From assembly GCA_024220505.1 (NCBI GenBank), contig JAKZZE010000002.1, positions 186,001 through 250,000 of the forward strand: a DNA stretch of 64,000 nt. The letters are read 5' to 3'. The position numbers and the translations under genes were made by a program. Shown here one piece after another: positions 1 to 11,296 of the stretch (positions within the stretch are counted from its first letter, which is position 1; each line of letters begins with the position of its first letter). Below the pieces are notes generated by a model. It was not told where the DNA came from. It saw nothing but the letters and a program-made list of their open reading frames with translations, and did not search any database. Origin of the DNA: Rhizopus arrhizus. Taxonomy: Eukaryota; Mucoromycota; Mucoromycetes; Mucorales; Rhizopodaceae.

Positions 1-229
1 TAAGCGCCATTAGAGTTATGAATCGTATTAGATCACACTCTACTATGGAGGAAACTAGCTGATTTTTCTTGTAATGAGTAACGGCTACATAAATGAAAAA
101 ACAAATTAAATTCTATCAAATATTATTTTCATTAGTCCTCTAGATTCATTTACACAAAAAAGATACTTTTTTCCATCAAAGAAATAACGTGAGCTTAAGT
201 TTAGTTTGTGTTATACGATTTGGCAGCAC

Positions 230-230
<1 letters not shown>

Positions 231-262
<32 letters not shown>
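231..262. repeat. poly-T tract (T32)
   Basis: An uninterrupted run of 32 T on the plus strand lies downstream of the 3' end of the hydrolase gene. It is one of nine long T tracts in the window. No other feature is visible in the first 380 bases. Confidence 0.95.
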
Positions 263-263
<1 letters not shown>

Positions 264-383
264 AAACAATACATTGATAATTAATTTTTGTAAATAATGC
301 AACTATAATGTTGCACGGTAGCACCAAAAAACTTGTGAGTTATGAAGTTCATTTATTTACAATTTTGCTTTAAAAAATGCAAT

Positions 384-1697
384 TTAATCAGATTTTTCTA
401 TGCGGGGAGCAAGAGAGTTTGAGTCTAAATCTGATTGATTGCGGGTACGCTGCTGACTTTGTTCTTCTACTTCCAACACACTCTCTAGTCCTTCAACTGG
501 CATTTTTAATGGTAAATTGGTGCTTATAAGGCTTGAATTAATATAATGGTTTATGTAGCTTAGATTTTCAGACGATTTTTGATAACGTGGGTGACGTACA
601 GCACGATAACAAAAGTGAGCAAAAGTAGTATAAGCACGCTGGCATACAGACTTGTCCTTGACAACCTCCGGTATCATAAACCAGTTGTGAACGCAATCCT
701 CAACCACTGTTTCCCAGTTTACGCCGTCATCTTTTGCTCTTTTGGCCAAATCAAGAGCATCATCACGCAAGACTTCTTTATTGCCAACATACATCAACAC
801 CTGTTCCGGCAAAAATGAACGAAAGCCAGTTTCCAATTTTGCTATCCCTAAAATCTGATTGGCATCTGGAGGGGAATCATGATTCAAAGGTTTAAAATAA
901 TCTTTCTTGATGACAGTGGCAGTGTATTGTGAAACATAATCATATTCGATATTCGCTTGCCATGAAGCCGAGTCAGTTTCATCAGTCACAATAGGGGAAC
1001 TAAGAACGACAGCGGCTGGACGAGGTAATTCATTTAAAGGAGAGGCAATGTCTTCTGTACTTTTGTCCACTTTATCAGTGACAATTTCAAACATACTTGG
1101 ATCATGAGTAACAAAAAGCATTTCTAAAATTAAGGAAGCACCAGAACAATCACCAACAGCAACAATCTTTTGTGGATTAACATTTAAAGTTCTTGTTAGA
1201 CTTTCATAGGCTCTTACAACGTCCTCTACAGGAGCTGGATAGTTGTACTCTGGCGCTAAACAATAATCAACAGACATTATGATTGCTTCCATTCCAAAAT
1301 TATATTTCAATAATTTAAGCCATTCAATATACGTATCCATATACATCGTACAGGAACCAACTCTAAATCCACCACCTATGAGCTGTTAATGCAACTATTA
1401 TATGCTGTGTCACATAAACTACAAACCGTGTACATTAAAAATAACAATGTCAGCATCTTGTATTCTTCTATATAATTCTTCATTATTTAACCGGTTCACA
1501 TCCTCACCAATCCAGCAACCAGACCATTCATTATTCCAAGATACTTTTTTTATCCAAGGCTTATGAGAAGAGCGAGGTTTTGCTAGATCATTTAGTATTA
1601 ATCTTGCTGCAGACACTGGTAAAGAGAAAGTTTTTCTTAATATATGGATTGTAGTTCCTGGCGGTATTTTATTTAATGCGCCTCTTAATGAATTCAT
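384..1697 (-). CDS. alpha/beta hydrolase, hormone-sensitive lipase-like, Cys at nucleophile position
   Basis: Two exons (1427-1697 and 384-1375) joined by a GT-AG intron give 420 codons in frame. The junction restores the oxyanion-hole motif HGGGF that marks the HSL/alpha-beta hydrolase-3 family (esterases and lipases on acyl or acetyl esters). Downstream come SVDYCLAPE, typical of the family, and the elbow motif VGDCSGAS, where GDSAG or GDSSG is expected. The nucleophile serine is therefore replaced by Cys (TGT at 1146-1148). A plausible acid region (NKEVLRDDA) and catalytic His (CVHNW) are present near the C-terminus. The start is the first ATG of exon 1; a further upstream exon is possible, because many fungal members have an N-terminal membrane segment that is not seen here. 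Substrate unknown. It could be a Cys-dependent hydrolase or a catalytically dead relative. Confidence 0.8.
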
Positions 1698-1993
1698 TTA
1701 TATACACGAAAAGAGAAAGAAGAAGGAAAAAACATTTTAATAAAAAAAATATGAATGCATTTTTTGATTTCGAACTTAATCTTTCTTGTGTTATCGTATC
1801 ACAAAGATGTATGGAGATCATAAACAAATAATATTAGTACTAAATGTGGAGGTCCTTTACAACTTTCGTTTCAAACTCTATTTTTATTCTTTTATTATTA
1901 AGAGCTATTCTTGTAAAAAATTATAGATTTTTATTTAAAAAGAAAGAGGGAGAGAGAGGTATGTATGTATATAAATGTATAAAGAATTATTAT

Positions 1994-4900
1994 TTATGCT
2001 AAAGGAGCGCCAATAAAGTTAGACATCCATGAACTATGTTTCATATTATTATGTTTTTCGGTATCATTGTTGTTATTTACACTGCTATTCTCGACTACAA
2101 TGCCACCGCCTCTTAAAGGCTTAGCTATTCTACCAATGTTCAATGGTTGTAAAGCTGGTTGATTTGATTTCTGTATCCTTGCTTGTCCTAATCTTTCTCT
2201 AACAGCTTGAAGTTGCGCTTCGAACTTTTGATTTTGATGAAGCAGCTTCTCTTGTGCATCTCCTAACAAGGTTTCTAAGCTTTGAATGCGTTCATTTCTT
2301 GCAATCAGTTTGCGCTCTGCCAAAGCAACCTCTTTCTTTAGTGTGCCATTTTGTTCAACAAGCTAATATATAGCTTTAATACTTGTATACTCTGATTATA
2401 CTTTTTTCTTACCTGCTTTTGCACGTTAGATAAATGCTCAAGATCTCTAACAAGGAATGCCATATTTTTTTGCTGTCGTTTATTGCTACTTGCTTTTAAT
2501 ACATTATTGTATTGTTCACGCGTCTCATCCAAGGACAATTCCAACTCTACAACTTTCTCACAGCGTACTTGAAGATCTCTCATTAATGCTTTCTTCATCA
2601 TTTCAAACTCAGCCAATTGTTGTGCCATGGTCTTTCTCATGCGTTCAAGATCTTTCTCTTTTTCGCTGATATCAGTAGGCCTCTGTTGAGCTTGGTCTGA
2701 CAGGAGAGTCTAATTTTAAGTTAGAAAAACAAACTACAAACCATGTAATTCTTTATTTACCTGAAGTTGATTGTTAGCTGCCTTCAATTCATTAATAGTC
2801 ATACTTAATTTAGAATGTTCACTTGTTTTATGTTCCAGTTCTAATCTAAGTTGATCGATTTCTCTCTGTTGAGTTTCTTTTTTAGTAACAAATTGATGCT
2901 CTAATTTAGCCTATAATACAAGTATCAATTTTTCTGATCGAATGAAGCTCACAACCTACCTTAAGAGCACCAAGGGTTTCATCAACATCGATACTCTTTT
3001 GAATTTGAACTTCTTCCTCTGCAATTGTTCTATCTAAAAGTTCTTCATATTCATGTTCAAGATTGGCAAATTTCGCTTCAAGCTCCAACTTCTTTTGTTC
3101 AATCGTCTGCTTCTCCTGTATCAAGTCATCAATCGTCTTTGTGTGTTGTTCAACCAATACACGAGAATCAAAAAGATTTCGTTTCAATGACACGAGTTCG
3201 TCTACCGTGAGATCATTTCCGTCTAATTCCAACCTGACAATGGCATTTCTTATTTGTCGCTCTTTTTCAGACATTTCATTGGATACATCAAATCCAGACA
3301 TGATTTCAGCTACCTTTTCTGCCTTCTTCTTTTCTTTGTTACTTTGGCTCGCCTTATTTTGAGCATTCTTGATTTCCACCAAGCTTTTCTTGAGCCCTTC
3401 CAGTTCAGAAATTAATTCTTGATTGGCTTCTCTTAAAGAATCGACTGTGATGGCATTCTCCTTGCTTTCAAACGATACCTTTTGCAGCTGAAGCCGTAAT
3501 TCACTTAGTTCGGACGTCATTGTTTGATTTTCTTCCGCAATTGCTTTCTCTTGTTCCTTATAATAGTTCATTTCTTCTTTGAGTGACTCTAGGAATTTTT
3601 CGCGGTTGGCTAATTCTGTTTCCTTTTCTGTAATTTGATCCATCAATTCATTTTCTCTTCTCAAAAACTCATCTCGTTCGTCTTTTTCGAGCACAATTGC
3701 AGGTGTCACAGGTCGAGAGAAGTCATCGGAAGGTAAAGGACTTTTAAAACCAGAAGCAGGAGGTAAGGCATTAAAATCTCCTCTCGTGACTTTATCCATG
3801 GTCACCCATTTGTCTTCAGGCACCACTTGACCCGATCTCCAAATGCCGACTTCACCTTCCAGAGCAGTAATATAACTCTTAAAGGTGATAGTCTCTGTCT
3901 TGACTTTTTTAAGGAGAGCTTTGAGTTCAGTAGGTGAAAGATCCGCATTAACTTTAGCCTTATTTTTGATCGTTTTGGCCCTCATACCAAAACGTAAAGT
4001 AGACAATGTTTCAGCCTCATTGTACGACGATGGAGAACAGTTGATGATGAGTGTTGTGCGTGAATTACCACCCAAAGACTCTTGTAAGATACGGGTTAAT
4101 TTAGAATCTCTATAAGGGATGTGACTTGACTATGCAATTGATGAGTTACTGTGTATATTTTGTTTTGTGAAAAGCTTCACCTTTCCGTCTGTGAGAGCAT
4201 TAATGACCATACCGAGAGCAGTCAAGGATTTATTGATCTTTTTAGCCTCCTCCAATGTCTGACCTGATGCGCCTGTCTTGCCTACTTTTTCTGATCCCGC
4301 CAAATCAACCAAATAGAGTTTACCACTTTTGGCAGCTCCGGTGTCAATGTTCTTTTGTGTGATGGTGACAACAACAATTGAGTGACTTCGAGAACTTTCA
4401 GCATTCATGTTGGTTGCTGACACAACACGATTGGCACTACCATTTCTCATGACCTCGTACACATCGTCTTGTGAACCTACATAAACTTCCAACAATCCTT
4501 TTACATAAACGCCATGTGCCTTATCTTCATGAATAGGTAAATTATCCTGAGAGGCTATAAGAAAGTTAGTAAATAGAAAGAAGAATTTTGAATATTTTGC
4601 ATGTACAACTTTACGATTCAATAAATCTCGCACTTTTTCCATATAAATTTCCATAAAAGATACTTTGACAGTGAATTCTAAGTTGCTAGGAGCAGCCATA
4701 ATACTTGTGAATATTTGCTCAACAATACGAGGAATGATACCCTTTGTATTTTCATCATCAATATCCGCACCCTTTGTGCGTACAATATGAATGGCGAGTT
4801 ATAAATAATATATAAGGTGGTTACCATCATTGTAAAGGTCTTTCCTGATCCTGTTTGACCATATGCAAAGACTGTTCCATTGTAACCAGCAGTAACATCT

Positions 4901-5229
4901 AATAACACATATTAGAGTACTAAATATCATTTGAAAAAATATCATTTTACCGTCTACAATAGTTTTAATAGAATAATCAAATACATCTTTTTGTGGTGTC
5001 TTCATCCCAAATACCTTATCAAATGAGAAACTACCTTGAAAGTCTTTCCCCTGAAATAACCGTTATTTCTATAGAAAATTCTATTTTTTTTTTTTTTTTT
5101 CTTTCTTTATACCTTCAATGCTATCTGAGTTCCTTCTTCATCAATATCAATAATAGGTACACCACCTTCTCTTATTTCTAAAGTATTTTGGGGTCGAAAC
5201 CTACATACAACCTTGATGTTGTTTGACAT
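1994..5229 (-). CDS. kinesin-1 heavy chain (conventional kinesin)
   Basis: Plus-end-directed microtubule motor for cargo and vesicle transport toward hyphal tips. The N-terminus ([15 protein letters not shown]) matches fungal conventional kinesin. The motor domain carries the P-loop GQTGSGKT, switch [10 protein letters not shown] and switch [11 protein letters not shown], followed by [16 protein letters not shown] long coiled-coil stalk follows. The tail contains [10 protein letters not shown], the conserved regulatory/microtubule-binding IAK region of kinesin-1. About eight short introns interrupt the gene; one of 60 nt (4555-4614) has no in-frame stop, so a naive translation retains it. Splicing it out gives the family-like [13 protein letters not shown]. 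The next intron removes a spurious tail after LTDGK. Start chosen because the first ATG gives the canonical N-terminus. Length is close to the usual 930 or so residues. Family assignment is firm; exact junctions in the stalk are my reading. Confidence 0.95.
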
Positions 5230-5517
5230 TGTGTTTTAATGAAGAAAAAAAAAAAAGAAGAGTGAAAGTAAAAGAGAGATGTGTATTGAAATGAACTTAA
5301 ATAGGTTGGATGTCCGCATTTTTAACTATATTCCAAAAGTAGAATAAATTGTAATACAGTACTTTCAAGTATCAGAATAAATTCTAATAGGATTGATTGA
5401 GACACTCAAATAAAAAATATGAAATATGATTGCATTATCTTCTTCTATTTAAAAATTGTTTCCAATGTCATAATATACATAGTTGATCTTCTTTTTCGCT
5501 CGGTCAGCACCACAAAT

Positions 5518-5952
5518 ATGGACTCCAATTCAATCAACTAAAATGATCAATTTCTGGCTATGCAACAGAGACTACAATCAAGCGCTCAACCTTCAGTAGG
5601 GCTCCAGACACCTCCTAACACCAGCATGGAGGAAGAAGAGACCCTTTCCGCTCTTCATTCCTTAACAGTTCGGCTATCATACTCTGGGTCCCTTTCACCC
5701 TTCTTATCCGAAACTCTCTCATTAGACTCTTCCTTGTTCCCTACTACAATGCTTAATGATGATAAGCGTCGTAAGACCATCGACAGATATCCCAACGTTG
5801 AAAATCTGCAATATCAGATTCTGGATACTATTCCCAGTGCATCTCGTAAGATGAACAAATATCAGTCGAAGCAAAATATGCCCCTTAAACGATTGCAGTA
5901 TTTGCTATCGGGTGTATTTTGTTTAGGAAAGGAGGTTTTAGGTAAAATATAG
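5518..5952 (+). pseudogene. gag-like ORF relic of a retroelement
   Basis: An ATG at 5518 opens a reading frame that hits an in-frame TAA after seven codons and then continues openly to 5952. The product is Ser/Leu/Pro-rich with the stretch RYPNVENLQYQ and a predicted helical ...LKRLQYLLSGVF. I recall similar N-terminal ORFs in multicopy Mucorales retroelements, probably the DIRS or gag type, but cannot verify this. The ORF ends abruptly after LSGVF, where family members continue, so this is a truncated, stop-containing copy. No reverse transcriptase or recombinase follows. Confidence 0.4.
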
Positions 5953-6076
5953 TATTACAATAAAGATGAAGAAATACTGTTAGAACCTGATATCTCTTTA
6001 TTAAGTTAATATATAACTAAGATTAAAATTGAATTCTACATGTACATTAAAATATGCTTGTACCATATGATTCAAT

Positions 6077-7160
6077 TTACCGAAGCCACTGGATCATGCC
6101 ATTCGAGTTAGTAGTTAGTCCTGCAAAATCAATTGCAACAATCGCGATTGGCTTGCAGGCAGTAGACAAAAGTCGTAACAGGTCTATATTGCATGATAGA
6201 CTAAGCAAATGTGTTGTACTTATATATATATTTGGTATATAATACCTTGCATGTTTCTCGAAGTCTTTAGCACATGGATTGGACTGGCTCCGTCACGGTC
6301 TGCAAATAGTTGCTTGAATGTAGAAGAGCACGGCGAGAACACCATGTCCACAGAGGAATTTTTTATCAGTCTATCCACCATTGAATCTAAGAGCTGAAGC
6401 CTTGTACTTGCATCCACCTTCCCTGGTGATTTGCGTACGTAACCAATTACTTAATACCTATCCTTTTTGAAGTCTTCAATTAGTGCTTTATGTTCTTGGC
6501 CCACATTCAATATCTTCTTGACTATCGGTTCTGCGTATAAAGATATAATTACATGAATATACGTTTACGCGCTGCGAGAGTATACTTACCTCAGTGTCCT
6601 TTCTTGAGTACCCAGAACAATCGACGCCTTGTCTTTTGTTCATTCTTTTGATACTTGCGTTGTAGTTTGACACTAATAAAGTTAAGTTTGGCCATTCCAC
6701 ACCAAGTAGAAAATGATTTCACTGTCTTGTTATCAAACAGATCCGTGATAAGTATTGTTTCTGAATAAATTTTCCTTCATTGACATTAGCTTACTATCGA
6801 AAAGTTTTTAATCAGGTGGTGTACTAGGTAGATACACTTGATTCATATATTCAATAATTTGGCTGTGGTTTTCTAGTAAAGTTATAAATATTAATACATG
6901 GTGTGTGCTATGATTTGTCAAAACAATATTCATAATCACTTACTAAGTATCACTTTATCCACGGATGTCTTTGATTTTGGATAGTCATTGGCATAACGAT
7001 GATAATAAGCTGGGTTACCATTAGTCTTTACTTTTGTTTCCAGCATCGGTTTCTTTGGATCTTCAGTGTAGTATATATCCAACTCGCAGAGTGAATCGAG
7101 TTTTACTGCGAGTTTTTTGCAGCTTCATCAGTAATTCTTCGCTGTAGTTGCTAAAATTGA
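6077..7160 (-). pseudogene. decayed transposon protein with serine-recombinase-like segment
   Basis: The minus strand reads as coding-like segments broken by lesions. Order from high to low coordinate: ITDEAAKK, then a one-base frameshift in an A6 run (T6 at 7113-7118), then LDIYYTEDPKKPMLETKV; a plausible intron; MNQVYLPSTPPD then a stop at 6808; SFSTWCGMAKLNF; a stop just before EPIVKKILNV; and another stop before VIGYVRKSPGK. The GYVRKS motif resembles the catalytic N-terminus of IS607-type serine recombinases. A GT-AG intron then leads to IAIVAIDFAGLTTN. Two of the stops (TAA for CAA, TGA for CGA) fit C-to-T decay. I recall related multicopy proteins in Mucorales associated with IS607/Fanzor elements; this is inference. 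Coding-like fragments may extend to about 7550. Confidence 0.5.
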
Positions 7161-7678
7161 CATGGCTAAATGAAATGAATATTGCTAGGGCATATGTAGT
7201 CTTTTTTATGGACGTGTGATTTTTTTTTATTTTCTTGCTTTCGTCATTTGGGGGGCTAATATAAGGGAATGCAGGTTAGATTGATGTAGAGGCATCTATT
7301 ATCACATAAGAATTTGAATTTATGAAGGAAAGTACATATGGTTTGCTAGTGAAGGAACTAAGAAATCACACTATAGTAGGGCCTGAGGTTGACAGGTAGT
7401 AAAAAGGTTGAAAAGGAACGACAATGGATCTACGATAGCTGCAGGCATTTGTAAAACTTTTGTAAGCCGTAATGAGTATGCTTTAGGCAAAGTTTAGAGT
7501 TTCAACAAGCCAACCAGCCAAGGCTCCAATAGATACAATGGCTGCATTCGATATTGGATATCGGTAGCCAAAGAAGAGGATCGATACATAAAGATGAATG
7601 ACAGATAGAATATGCAAATTTATTTAAAGTAAAAAAAAAAAAAAAAGATCTTATTTTGTAAGAAAGGTCCTTTTCGGA
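7161..7678. other. intergenic stretch with unassigned coding-like fragments
   Basis: No intact gene is seen. Short open stretches occur in several plus- and minus-strand frames, broken by stops, for example a hydrophobic minus-strand stretch near 7480-7560. They may be further transposon relic. An A17 run precedes the 3' end of the SMN gene. Confidence 0.4.
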
Positions 7679-8443
7679 TCACTTTGATTGATAAAGACCG
7701 GTATAATAGCCTGCATAGTACCAGGCCATGATTAAATTTGAAAAATCATCTAAAATCTGGATAAGAAACATAAAAGTTATGTTGAATAATGAAAATTACC
7801 TTGTTCTGTTCCTGAAGAGGTTGTTTTAAATGACGAATCAAAGTTACTATTTATCACTGGTGTCTCCTTTTTGTTTGTTAAAGAAAAATCAAAACATCAA
7901 ACTGTTTAGACTTACTCTATCTTGGTTTGTTTCGTGATCCTCAGCTGGTTGTTTAAAGGCCGTCTAATATATACTTAATATATCATCAAGATTACTGCAT
8001 TAGAAATCACCTTTTTTATATTCCCTTCCTTCACAGTTTCACTTTTTCTTTTTTTACTAATAATTGCCTTTGCTATGAATTTTATGTTTTCTTCAAAGAA
8101 TTTAATATTACCTATTTGTTTTGGTAGGATGCTCTTCTATATTTGAATATTGGGTCTAACAAGCAATTCTGCTATTAGATTCAAAACAGTAGTTTAATAC
8201 ATTCTTTTCATTTTATTTTTTTACTCTGTAAAGTTCAACAGTTTTGTCCCAGTGCTCAATGAGCTCCGAATCATCCCAAAATTCATCATGCTACAATGCA
8301 TAATTATAAGGAAATTGAAAACAAAAATGCCAGTACTTGAAGGTTACCTTAGTTTGGCCAGAAGAAAATATGACTGTACCAACTGCAACATCATTCTCAG
8401 CGCTTTTTGAGTGATCACCCTTTGTTGCTCTTCTTTTCGACAT
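7679..8443 (-). CDS. SMN1: survival motor neuron (SMN) protein homologue
   Basis: Six small exons (8348-8443, 8225-8290, 8011-8136, 7916-7963, 7800-7866, 7679-7749) join in frame to 157 residues. SMN is the core of the complex that loads Sm proteins onto spliceosomal snRNAs. The N-terminus holds GTVIFSSG followed by FWDDSELIEHWDKTVELY, the Gemin2-binding motif (compare human IWDDTALIKAYDKAV). The C-terminus holds LIMAWYYAGYYTGLYQ, the YG-box self-association motif. No Tudor domain is seen between them, only a Lys-rich linker, as in the short S. pombe Smn1. The first ATG is used. Introns are 47-88 nt with GT-AG ends. Both signature motifs at the correct ends make the call firm despite the small exons. 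Confidence 0.9.
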
Positions 8444-8751
8444 TAAAATTAAAAAAGAAAGGAAAATAGTAATGCAGATGTGACTGAATTGCCATTAAAG
8501 TATTAAATTTGAACGGATATAGTAAGACAGTTATTAAGGTGTTCAATAGATAATGTTCTTTATTTCACTAAAAATTTATCATAACTTTGAGCAAGTCTTT
8601 TAATCACAATGATATTTTTTAGTTCAAACACGAAACTTCAAAGTGACTTAATCTAAGCCACATTTTGGCTTCAAAAGAGACTATGGAAGTTTTTTAAGCT
8701 CACTGAGGGGAGCGGGGGTCCCAGAAATAGCTTTCCTTTTCATTTTAAAAC

Positions 8752-9117
8752 ATGTCTCAACAACTCCAATTTTCAGAGAACGACCAACGTGAACTTGGAC
8801 AAGTATGCAATTAAAACTAATATAGACCCCACAGAAAAGCTAAAACAAAACATTAGTTCCTTGAAGCCGAACAAGCCAAGGCTCGTGTTCAACAGACTGT
8901 ACATTCTTTAACAGATAACTGTTGGGTAAATAAAACAAAATAAGCAAGTAGGAAAAAGGGTATTTATTATCAACAATAGGACAAGTGTATTAACAAGGTT
9001 AACAACAAGTTGGATCGCAGTGAAGAAGCTTGTTTAGCCAACTGTGTCGACCGTTTTCTTGATACTAGCTTATTCATTGTTAAGAGACTTGAAGAGTTAA
9101 GAAACAGCGCCATGTAA
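8752..9117 (+). CDS. TIM8: mitochondrial small TIM chaperone Tim8
   Basis: Three exons (8752-8802, 8857-8925, 8980-9117) give 85 residues. Tim8 works with Tim13 in the intermembrane space and escorts hydrophobic precursors to TIM22/TIM23. The twin CX3C signature is present as CWDKC and CLANC; the first Cys pair spans the second intron. The sequence around it ([27 protein letters not shown]) matches Tim8/DDP1 rather than Tim9, 10 or 13. Length is typical of the family (85-97). There is no cleavable presequence, as expected. The first ATG is used; it lies about 310 bp from the divergently transcribed SMN gene, so the two probably share an intergenic promoter region. Confidence 0.93.
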
Positions 9118-10859
9118 ATACTGACAAAAAGGGCGCTTTAGTCTACTTAATGTCGACTTTTATGTAAAATAAAAAAAGAAAACATTACAGAATATTTTGT
9201 AAAACGAGGATTTGATTCAGTCATATGGAGCATTTTTTTTTACCGGTCAAACAGACATATTTTCTTGGGAATAACAACCAATGTTCAAATAAAAGTAAAT
9301 TTGCTCAATATAAAATAAAGCATGTACTTGATATACAATATTACAAAATTATTTGGAAGATAAAGTTTTGAAGCGTCTATACGTGAAACTTTACATATAA
9401 AGAAGTATTACATCTGGTTTTAATTGATACAGAAAGAGATGATTAATTCTAATGTGTCCCATAAGAGTCAAAAATCATTACTTGGATTGTGTTATTATTT
9501 TCACTACAGTGTTTTCACTTTAAATCCAGACTAGACCCATCAAAAGAAGAAAAGGAGAACAAAAAATCCCTTAGAGAACAAGGACAAAAAGATGAAAGGA
9601 AAATAAATGATAAAGGAATCAGGAAGTTAAGGATGATATCTGAACCATCGAAGAAAGCGTTCACCAAGAGAAGTGGTATTCTGAGTGAGACAGTCATATT
9701 GCTTTGTCAAAATAAAGAAGGACCAAGCATATAACAGGCCTTTGGAATTGCCAAGACTCAATCCATTGCGGGAAACAAAGGAGCGTGTGGAGAGCTTATT
9801 CAAAAGGAATGCGAAAGAATCAGGAATAATTGCAGGGAGGCAAAGCTGTTGACGCCTATTGAGACAGTTGATAACATGTGAATGTGTGAGCATACATGAG
9901 GGATGTCTTGGGCATGACTCTGGTTTGTCTCCAGTTTGTAATTTTTATAGCTGTGCCAACAATTTTCAGAAAAAAAATACAGCAATTGTTTTACAGTTTA
10001 ATTTATGCATCATGCTCTGGATTTTAGGCGATATTACATTAACTTGATCTATTACATCAATAGAGCTTATATCTGAAGATGAGCTGTAATTTTTACTACT
10101 TTTTTTAAATTTCCCCCCAATAAACAGCGTTTGATGCTGGCAGTTCGTAAATTTCTGGTGAAGAAAAGCCTAAATAAGAAAGAACAAGTTGATTTAAAAT
10201 ATAACAAAGCTAGAAACAAGACTTAAATAACAATTTCTTTAACTTAGAACATCAATCCAGCCTCAATTTTATTTCACAACGCACATGACATATGAACATA
10301 AATCCAGCACCATGGCTTTTCTAAAGTTTTAGTGAATTTTTTCTTAGAATATTTCAAATAACTGTTCTATTATACACGGAAGTATTGATATGTTAGTGGG
10401 GTTTGCATATATAATATACGCAAACAAGTACAGATCTTTGTCTCATTGTCATGTTTTGGGATGTCAATATGATACAGCCCTATTGCCCTAGATTCAATCT
10501 TTGCAAATGAGTTTGAATAAGAACAGATCCTGATAACTGGTAACTCCCCTAAATAATATGTTTCAGTTTATATCTAGACAGTTTATTACTAACATCAGTT
10601 TATAAAATTTTTTTCTATACTTGTCAAATCATATCGGTCGTAACTACCTTTTGTCATCTAATCTCAGGTCTTGCTCAAACTGATATAAATAGTCTTCACA
10701 TCTCTAATAAAATTGTTCGACTTTAAAACTATTGTTCAATCTCATTAATTCTTTATCTTATTTCTTAATTTTAAAACATTTCATTCTATCATTAAATTTC
10801 GATTGTTATTTAGTTTTTAAACATATTTTATTGTGCACTTGTTGCACCAGGCAACAAAC
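9118..10859. other. intergenic region, no supported gene
   Basis: About 1.7 kb of AT-rich sequence. Short open frames near 9489-9893 show no family signature, no flanking splice logic and no continuation. I see no RNA gene, repeat array or element ends. Confidence 0.5.
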
Positions 10860-11070
10860 TAAAACGTCAACAACAAAAAAAGGACACAACGGTCAAGAAC
10901 AAAGCACATCAATAAATAACAGACAACAACACATCAGCAGAGAAAAACAGCAAGACGCGCCAACTAAAACACACCACAATGGCACAACAGCCAACAACAG
11001 CCAACAACAGCCAACAAAGACACAACAACAGCCAACAACAACCAGCAACAAGACAGAGCAACACAGCAAA
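10860..11070. repeat. CAACAACAG-type low-complexity repeat
   Basis: The plus strand is strongly biased to C and A, with the 10-mer ccaacaacag repeated several times in tandem between about 10989 and 11040 and degenerate copies around it. It lies in the 3' flank of the minus-strand gene at 11297-11693. The plus strand then becomes purine-rich (11075-11220) and pyrimidine-rich (11235-11410). Long open frames here in both orientations are compositional artefacts. Confidence 0.8.
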
Positions 11071-11296
11071 TAAAAAGCAATGCCAGCAAGACAACAAAAC
11101 AGCGGCAATCCATCAAAACAAGCAAGAAAAAGAGGAACAGAAAGAAAAAGAGGAGAAGAAGATGAAGAAAGGAGACACGAATCGGCCAAACAAAGAAAGG
11201 AAGAAGGCAGAAAGCAATCTAAGATTACTTTCATACCTTCTGTTTCTTGCTTGGTCGATCTCTTCCTTCTCCATCATCCTCTCTCTTTCTCTTCAA

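Noticed and set aside
4130..4190. Apparent C-terminal end of a separate protein within the kinesin gene
   Set aside because: It is read-through into an intron after LTDGK; splicing restores the kinesin motor sequence.
9489..9734. A basic plus-strand ORF with faint likeness to a MADS-box helix (KRSGIL)
   Set aside because: Only a few residues agree, the required surrounding motif is missing, and no splice logic extends it.
10893..11234. A 113-residue Cys/Leu-rich open frame on the minus strand
   Set aside because: It is the complement of the CAACAACAG repeat and a purine-rich stretch; composition alone produces it.
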